Positions 58,681-64,000 of a DNA stretch of 64,000 bases are shown here, piece by piece; position 1 is the stretch's first letter, and every line of letters starts with the position of its first letter. The stretch is from Cunninghamia lanceolata (Eukaryota; Streptophyta; Pinopsida; Cupressales; Cupressaceae): contig BSBN01001225.1 in the NCBI GenBank assembly GCA_027924645.1, positions 14,402,001-14,466,000 on the forward strand. Direction: 5' to 3'. Below the pieces are notes generated by a model. It searched no databases and was not told the DNA's origin. It saw nothing but the letters and a program-made list of their open reading frames with translations. The position numbers and the translations under genes are program-made.

Positions 58681-59973
58681 GGATCTACAAACAAAAGTTC
58701 AACATTTTAAGAAAATTCTAAATTCTGATAGGAATTAAGAACTAATGGTCAATAACACAAGAATTGGGAAATCAGAAGGATTAGGAACATTTGGACCCAG
58801 CTATAATGTGCAAGGAAACCCCAGAAACCTTGAATTGTCAAGTTTAAACATGTTGTAAGGTGGGATTTTAGGTTTTGGATGGACCTAAGAACCTAGAAAA
58901 GTTTGAAAGCATGTTGAAGCATGTAGAAAACCTAAAAAGGGATTTTGATAAAAGAATCTAAGGAAAACAACTCACTCCTGAAAAGGGATCTCATTCTTTA
59001 CTAATCTAATCCTAGAATCTAACCATAATTTCAAAGTTAAATTTAAGAAAACCTAGGTCAAGATTATAAATGAAACCTCGACAAGAACTAGACTTGAAAA
59101 ATGAAAAAATGAAAGAAAAACCAAAGAAAAGCAATGACTTTAAACAAAAATGTCCCATAGATGAATAGAAACTAAAAAGAAAACCAAAATAACCTAAAAG
59201 AAACCAACTTGGTAGAAATCAAAGGAGAAGATCAAAGAAGATGAAAGGTTCCACAATTCTCACAATCCCTAGGACTCAAATTCCATCACCAATCACGCAA
59301 AATCTATGAAAAAATCTGGGCTCTTGGTCAAAAGAGAGTTTTATAAAGTGCTATGATCTTGGAAATTTGGGAATTTGAATGCAAAGTTAGAAATGGGAGG
59401 TGAAATTTTGATTATATAGGGGCGTATTAAATCCATATGTGTGGCATTAATGTTTCTCTAGTGCCTCAAGAACCCAACAGTTAGAAGGAACTCAAACCTT
59501 GGAACCAAGTCCAGGAGTGCTTGAGTTCCTTGGAACTTCAAATGTTTGTAAAAAAATAAAAGAAACAAAAGAAATAAAGCGGAAAGTGGGGCTTGACGAG
59601 GACTTGGAAAAAAGTTTCAAAGTCCCAAAAACCTCTGAAAGTCTGAAGTTTGTGAAAAAACAAAAGAAATAAAATAAGCAAGTCAGAAATGGAAAACAAC
59701 TATGACTTGGAACCAAGTTTCAAAGTATGTGAAAGCCTTGAAAGTCTGAACTTCTAAAAAAGATGTGGGGTAGGAGCTTTAATAGAACCTAGGATCCTAA
59801 GGTTTTTCAAAAACCCCAAAAATATCACAAAAACATCAAGGATCAAAATGAAAAAGGAAATAAAACACTAAAAGGGGATCCCCATTTAATAAGCTAAAGA
59901 TGGGGAGTGTATGTAATGCCTAATAAGACTACCCCCATATTCGATCAATTAAACATTTGATGCCAGAAAAAGA
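58681..59973. other. Non-coding flank of element I
   Basis: AT- and A-rich sequence without recognised genes. Phrases such as AACTTGGAACCAAGT recur near 59490 and 59710. It continues the 49441-49838 flank after removal of element I. Confidence 0.4.
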
Positions 59974-62799
59974 CTAGAATAATGAAGATTTTTCCTGTGT
60001 GTCAAACTCCTCAAACAACCACACATCAAACTTCTTCATTGGGTACCTACTAAGCCATGTTCTAGTAACAACCACCAATATTGTAGTATACTCAATGTCT
60101 TCTCCATCTATGATAGGGGCTACCAATTTCTTTTTTCCTTAACACAATGACACAAATAATATGTTCCTTTGTCATTATCTTCATCTGTAAAAACTATATA
60201 AACATTCCCTGTATTAAATTGTAAAAAAATATTAATTCAATAAATGATTACAAAATTACTAAATCATAATCTAAAATATTAATTTTCATTAAATAATGCA
60301 TCTATAATACTTGGTTGAACTAGATCTAAAATATGGTCAAAGTCAATTGATGATTTCATCTCCATAAGTTGTAGTGCTCCTTGAAGTCGATGCATCTCAA
60401 CTGGGATTAAAGTTCTAGCACACCATTCATCGATCCACTCCTTTGACTCACACTCATTCCAAACAAAATCTATAAATGAAGAAGAAAAACACACCATCTT
60501 CCTCATATGAATAGTCCATGAAGCTACATTTGAGCTTTTAAAAGAGTGGAAGTCACTTGATCTTGTATTGTACAACAATCTTCATATTAATGTTAGCTTC
60601 TTATACCAATTAAAAAAGCTATGAACTTTAGACTTACCTTCATTACCTAGATCCATTGTAGAGTCACAACATTCGATAATAGATGTTGCATCTATCAACT
60701 TCACACTATCATTGTATTTTGACTCTTCTCATGATAAGGCTCTTTTAATAAATGCTCCCACATCATCATGCTTCCCTTTTCCATGACCAACCTTAGAGAA
60801 ATTCTATATATCCTAAACACCACTCATCATATTCATCCTACTCAACTAGTAGAACATTTGTGAGTTCTTGAACTATGATGTACAATATATAACCATATGA
60901 TATGCTAACCAAACATGATGCTCTTACTACTTAAATTACCATAGGACATTTGAAAGCAACCTTGCACAAACTCTATACAATGTGTGTGATCATCACTAAT
61001 ATAAAAATGATACTGCCTCAAGATTTTTCTATCTTCCTCTATATTGTTAGGTTTATGAATGAATTTTATATGCACAAATATAGCAACCTAAGTGGAGTTT
61101 TCGTACTATGATTGAACCTCATTTGGTGGTTATAGTGTATAATTCTTTGCAAAGTCTATAATTGACACAATAGTATGAAGAGAAAACGTGTCCTTGCATT
61201 ACTTTATATGCATGTCCAATCATCAAGCTCTATGTGTATGCCTTGCATACCCTTACACTATCTTCTCTTGAAAAATAGGCATAAATTTAGATACTAGTAT
61301 TTCTTCACTCACCAATTCACATTTTTTGCCACTTTACTATCTTTTAGAGTGTAGACTACTGACTTATATTTTTTAAAATTTACTAGTTCATTTCTAATCA
61401 CATGTGTATTCTCCATGTGTACACATTTCTCAAACATTGCAAACCACTGCAACTATCACATGTTTCATCCAAACATGATTTATTATAAAATAATTGTCTG
61501 TCTACTCTCTCACAAAAATGTTTGAAATAAAATCTCTTACCGATCTAGGTGGAGCTTCTATCATACACTCCTACAAAATATCATTAGTATGCAAAGCTAC
61601 ACATATATGTTAAAAAATATCATAATTCATAGAAATTTTAATGTGGACTCTACAACAAGTTGTGTGTGTGAGTTATTTTGACACAAAAAGGTTTTTCCAT
61701 TTCAAAATACCTTTAACTAATTTTTATTTTAGGATAACTCCCTACAAGTTTGGATAAATTTTTTGTTTGAGTCATCAAAAAATTATTTGAATGTGGCTCA
61801 TTATTTTGACCTCCAATTCTCCTTTTTACAACATCTCTTTGATTAGGTGATACTGTTGTGTTATTTTTCCAAAAATGTTCAATTAGGGATTTTAAGACTT
61901 TAGCTATGACTTTATCTTTCCATGGGAGTCTACTAGAGAATGCCCATAGCTTATTAATATTCAGGTCCTCAACTCTTTCACACCTCCCAATAGCTTTGAT
62001 CAGTATTTTTCTACTCATTTTTAGTGCTTGACCTATTTTCCTCTTTAAACAAGATTTCTTTGTTTGGTTACTTACTATAGTTGATGTAATTACATGTCAT
62101 GTAACATTACTATCTTTGGTGCATGAGGTCAAACTCACACTTTAATATGCATTGATTAGATTTTTCACTATTAGTATTTGATGTTCTTAGATCAAGAATC
62201 TTCATGATGGGTCTAAACTTTAGATTTTTCATGATTTCAACAAACAATTGACATCTTCCCATTTCAATTAAGTTTTCAAAATATATTTTTCATATTTTAT
62301 TAACATTTCTTTTACAAGAATGTTCGGGAATCTTATTAGGCATTGGTTTTAGAATGTTCTCATCAATTTCAATTAAAAACTTAGTTTTTTATGCAAAATT
62401 TTAGATGTTCTCAATAGAAAACTTGATTCATTGGATAAATTTTAATCATTGAACAACTGATCAATTGGTGTAATATCTATATTTACATTTGAAATTGTAT
62501 CATCGTTTTCAATCAATGATTAAGGATTTTATACAATAACAAATTGAGATGGCAAAGATGACATACCTTTAACTCCTAGATTCAATTTCTAACTTGCACA
62601 AAGTGTTTCATTCATTTCCTTTGTTTCTCCAAATTTATCTCTTTCATGGCTCTAATAGATGCTTAATGATCTAATTCAATTAGAAAAGATGGTATATCTT
62701 CATCTATGGAGTTCAATTTCTTATTTTCACAAAGTTGTAATTCATTATCTTTTCTTCACATTCCTTTGATGTTTGAGTATTTTGTTGTTTCCTTGGCAT
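59974..62799 (-). pseudogene. Element K: decayed transposase-like gene with GHGKG-type motif
   Basis: On the minus strand a plausible start MPRKQQNTQ lies at 62799. A frame at 62018-61713 contains LWAFSSRLPWKDKVIAKVL and VSPNQRDVVKRRIG. Further on come SIIDFAKNYTL, a YHFYISDDHTHCIEFVQGCF segment (about 61000), and GHGKGKHDDVGAFIKRAL (about 60770). After a possible short intron near 60650 the block 60578-60279 has WTIHMRKMVCFSSSFIDFVW. An acceptor-like site near 60209 begins a last exon to the stop at 59974. These motifs are in the order I recall from a widespread uncharacterised eukaryotic transposon-like protein family, with an HGKG...D...K signature next to an Asp-containing core. I do not assign a superfamily. 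Many stops make it a pseudogene. No terminal repeats were identified. Confidence 0.5.
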
Positions 62800-64000
62800 G
62801 ATGTTGAATTCTATATCATTATAACGTAACTGGTCAAATTAATAAAAACAACAATTGATAATTTATAAAATTCAAATAAAAAACATGCAATTAGAATGTT
62901 TTTATCAATATAAGACAAAAAATAGTTAGTTTTGTCAAACAATTATTCTAATTCCTCAAAAAATGAAAACACTGATTGATAATATCAAATTTGATTTAAA
63001 ACCATGTAAGTAGAATCTTGTACATCAATACAAGAATAAAAAGTAAGATAACTTGGTTAACTAATGATTGTAATTCCTCAAAAGCATCAAAAGTTTGATT
63101 CTATCTTGTAGAAAGCATAATACACAAGAATAAATAGAGCATGTGGGTCCAAAATCATAGATTTTACCTTTTTCCAAACCATTACTCATTTTTTTGGTAA
63201 TTAGAAATGTGAGAATGTTATAACTTGCATTGGGAACTTCCAACCCTAAGGGTTCGATTTGCCTTACACATCCAACCCAAAGGGTTGGACCTACATTTCA
63301 CATGCCCAAATACATGTTTTCAAGAAAACATAGAAAAACAACTAAATCCTGAGCATACTCTCCATCAAGTTTACACATTTTTCGATGTTGATATGAAAAA
63401 TGTCAATGACTTCAAGTTTTATATTACCTTTTTTTGTTTAAAACTTATCTATAGTATTTTTGGTGTCATTTTTTATCCGTTCATGCAAATTTGAAACACA
63501 TTACATTGTTACATTCTTGATTCTATTCTATATAGATTAAAAAAATATTGATTTTCATTTAGTTTTCAAAAAAATTAGTGGGAACATGCTCAAATTTTCA
63601 TTTTTCATGATGTGTCCACTTTGAATATTAGTAAAAAATTATATATTCATTAAAAAATAGTAGAAAAATTAGGAAAGCAATTTGTGAAATACTTTTAAAA
63701 AGTCAACATTTTAGGGGAGCACATCAAATGCTATGTTATATTTTTTTGATAAAAATAGGAGCACTTTGTGTGCTACCTCTATTTGAACCTCTTAATCTAC
63801 AACACTTTTCTAAACAATTATTAGTTTAGAAACTATATTCCGAGCACTATGAATCTTGTTCTTGTCACATCTACAAATTTTGAGCATATCTATCTTCAAT
63901 TTCTGATCCAAGATCAATTTTTACTTATTTCAGAAAAAGTAGCTACTTTTGACCCCCTTTTGGTCCCCCATTCCCATGTACATACCCCCATATCTAGTGG
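62800..64000. other. AT-rich end of window, nothing recognised
   Basis: No coding sequence or element border is evident. Two small palindromic words, AACCCTAAGGGTT near 63242 and CCAACCCAAAGGGTTGG near 63271, are the only structure noted. The stretch may include the upstream part of the minus-strand element K. Confidence 0.4.

Noticed and set aside
63238..63290. Palindromes AACCCTAAGGGTT and CCAACCCAAAGGGTTGG
   Set aside because: Short, isolated and without a paired element border; the CCCTAA resemblance to telomere repeat is a single unit.
1..64000. Host protein-coding gene, tRNA or rRNA in the window
   Set aside because: Every domain I could recognise belongs to a transposable element, and no cloverleaf or rRNA signature was found by eye; a tRNA scan would be needed to exclude small genes.

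Overview
The window looks like intergenic DNA from a large-genome seed plant, and a gymnosperm such as a conifer is the likeliest source. That is an inference from AT-rich sequence, nested LTR retrotransposons, plant CACTA domains and the absence of any intact host gene. I found no convincing cellular gene, tRNA, rRNA or CRISPR array. Nearly all recognisable coding sequence is decayed transposable-element sequence.

Left part (1-23998). A decayed CACTA (En/Spm) transposon is suggested by a TNP2 C-terminal fragment (4363-5150), a second multi-exon CACTA-type gene (about 17947-21713), subterminal repeats (about 23390-23840) and a TAGTG end at 23994-23998. Inside this interval lie a long minus-strand ORF of unknown function (element F, 6020-9557), a 154-bp tandem repeat, and element A (10141-17508). 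Element A is structurally complete: 1095-bp LTRs, TSD TCATT, an initiator-tRNA-Met-type PBS, multiple polypurine tracts and no pol.

Middle part (23999-49838). A chromovirus pol remnant (L) with chromodomain and 3' LTR is followed by an insertion stack that target-site duplications resolve to the base. A minus-strand unknown ORF (J) is split by a copia element D (29324-49250). D is split by a gypsy-type element C (31513-45160) and a solo LTR E (45240-46214). C carries element B (32548-39703) in its 5' LTR and a solo LTR G (40703-41458) in its gag region. B is a relative of A.

Right part (49839-64000). Element I (49839-58680) has exceptionally long LTRs (3.1-3.5 kb) around only 2.2 kb of internal sequence, and its primer-binding leader is repeated four times. 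Its short 3' coding signature links it to C. A decayed minus-strand transposase-like gene K occupies 59974-62799.

Most interesting system. A and B are pol-less, Sirevirus-like LTR elements. Each carries a zinc-knuckle Gag remnant and a large second ORF (1071 and 761 codons) of unknown function. Across all of ORF2 in both elements there is no frameshift, only premature stops of the type made by C-to-T change. Both share a 54-bp identical block at the polypurine tract/LTR junction that could form a hairpin. No alignment or database search was run; element assignments rest on reading motifs, repeats and duplications by eye.
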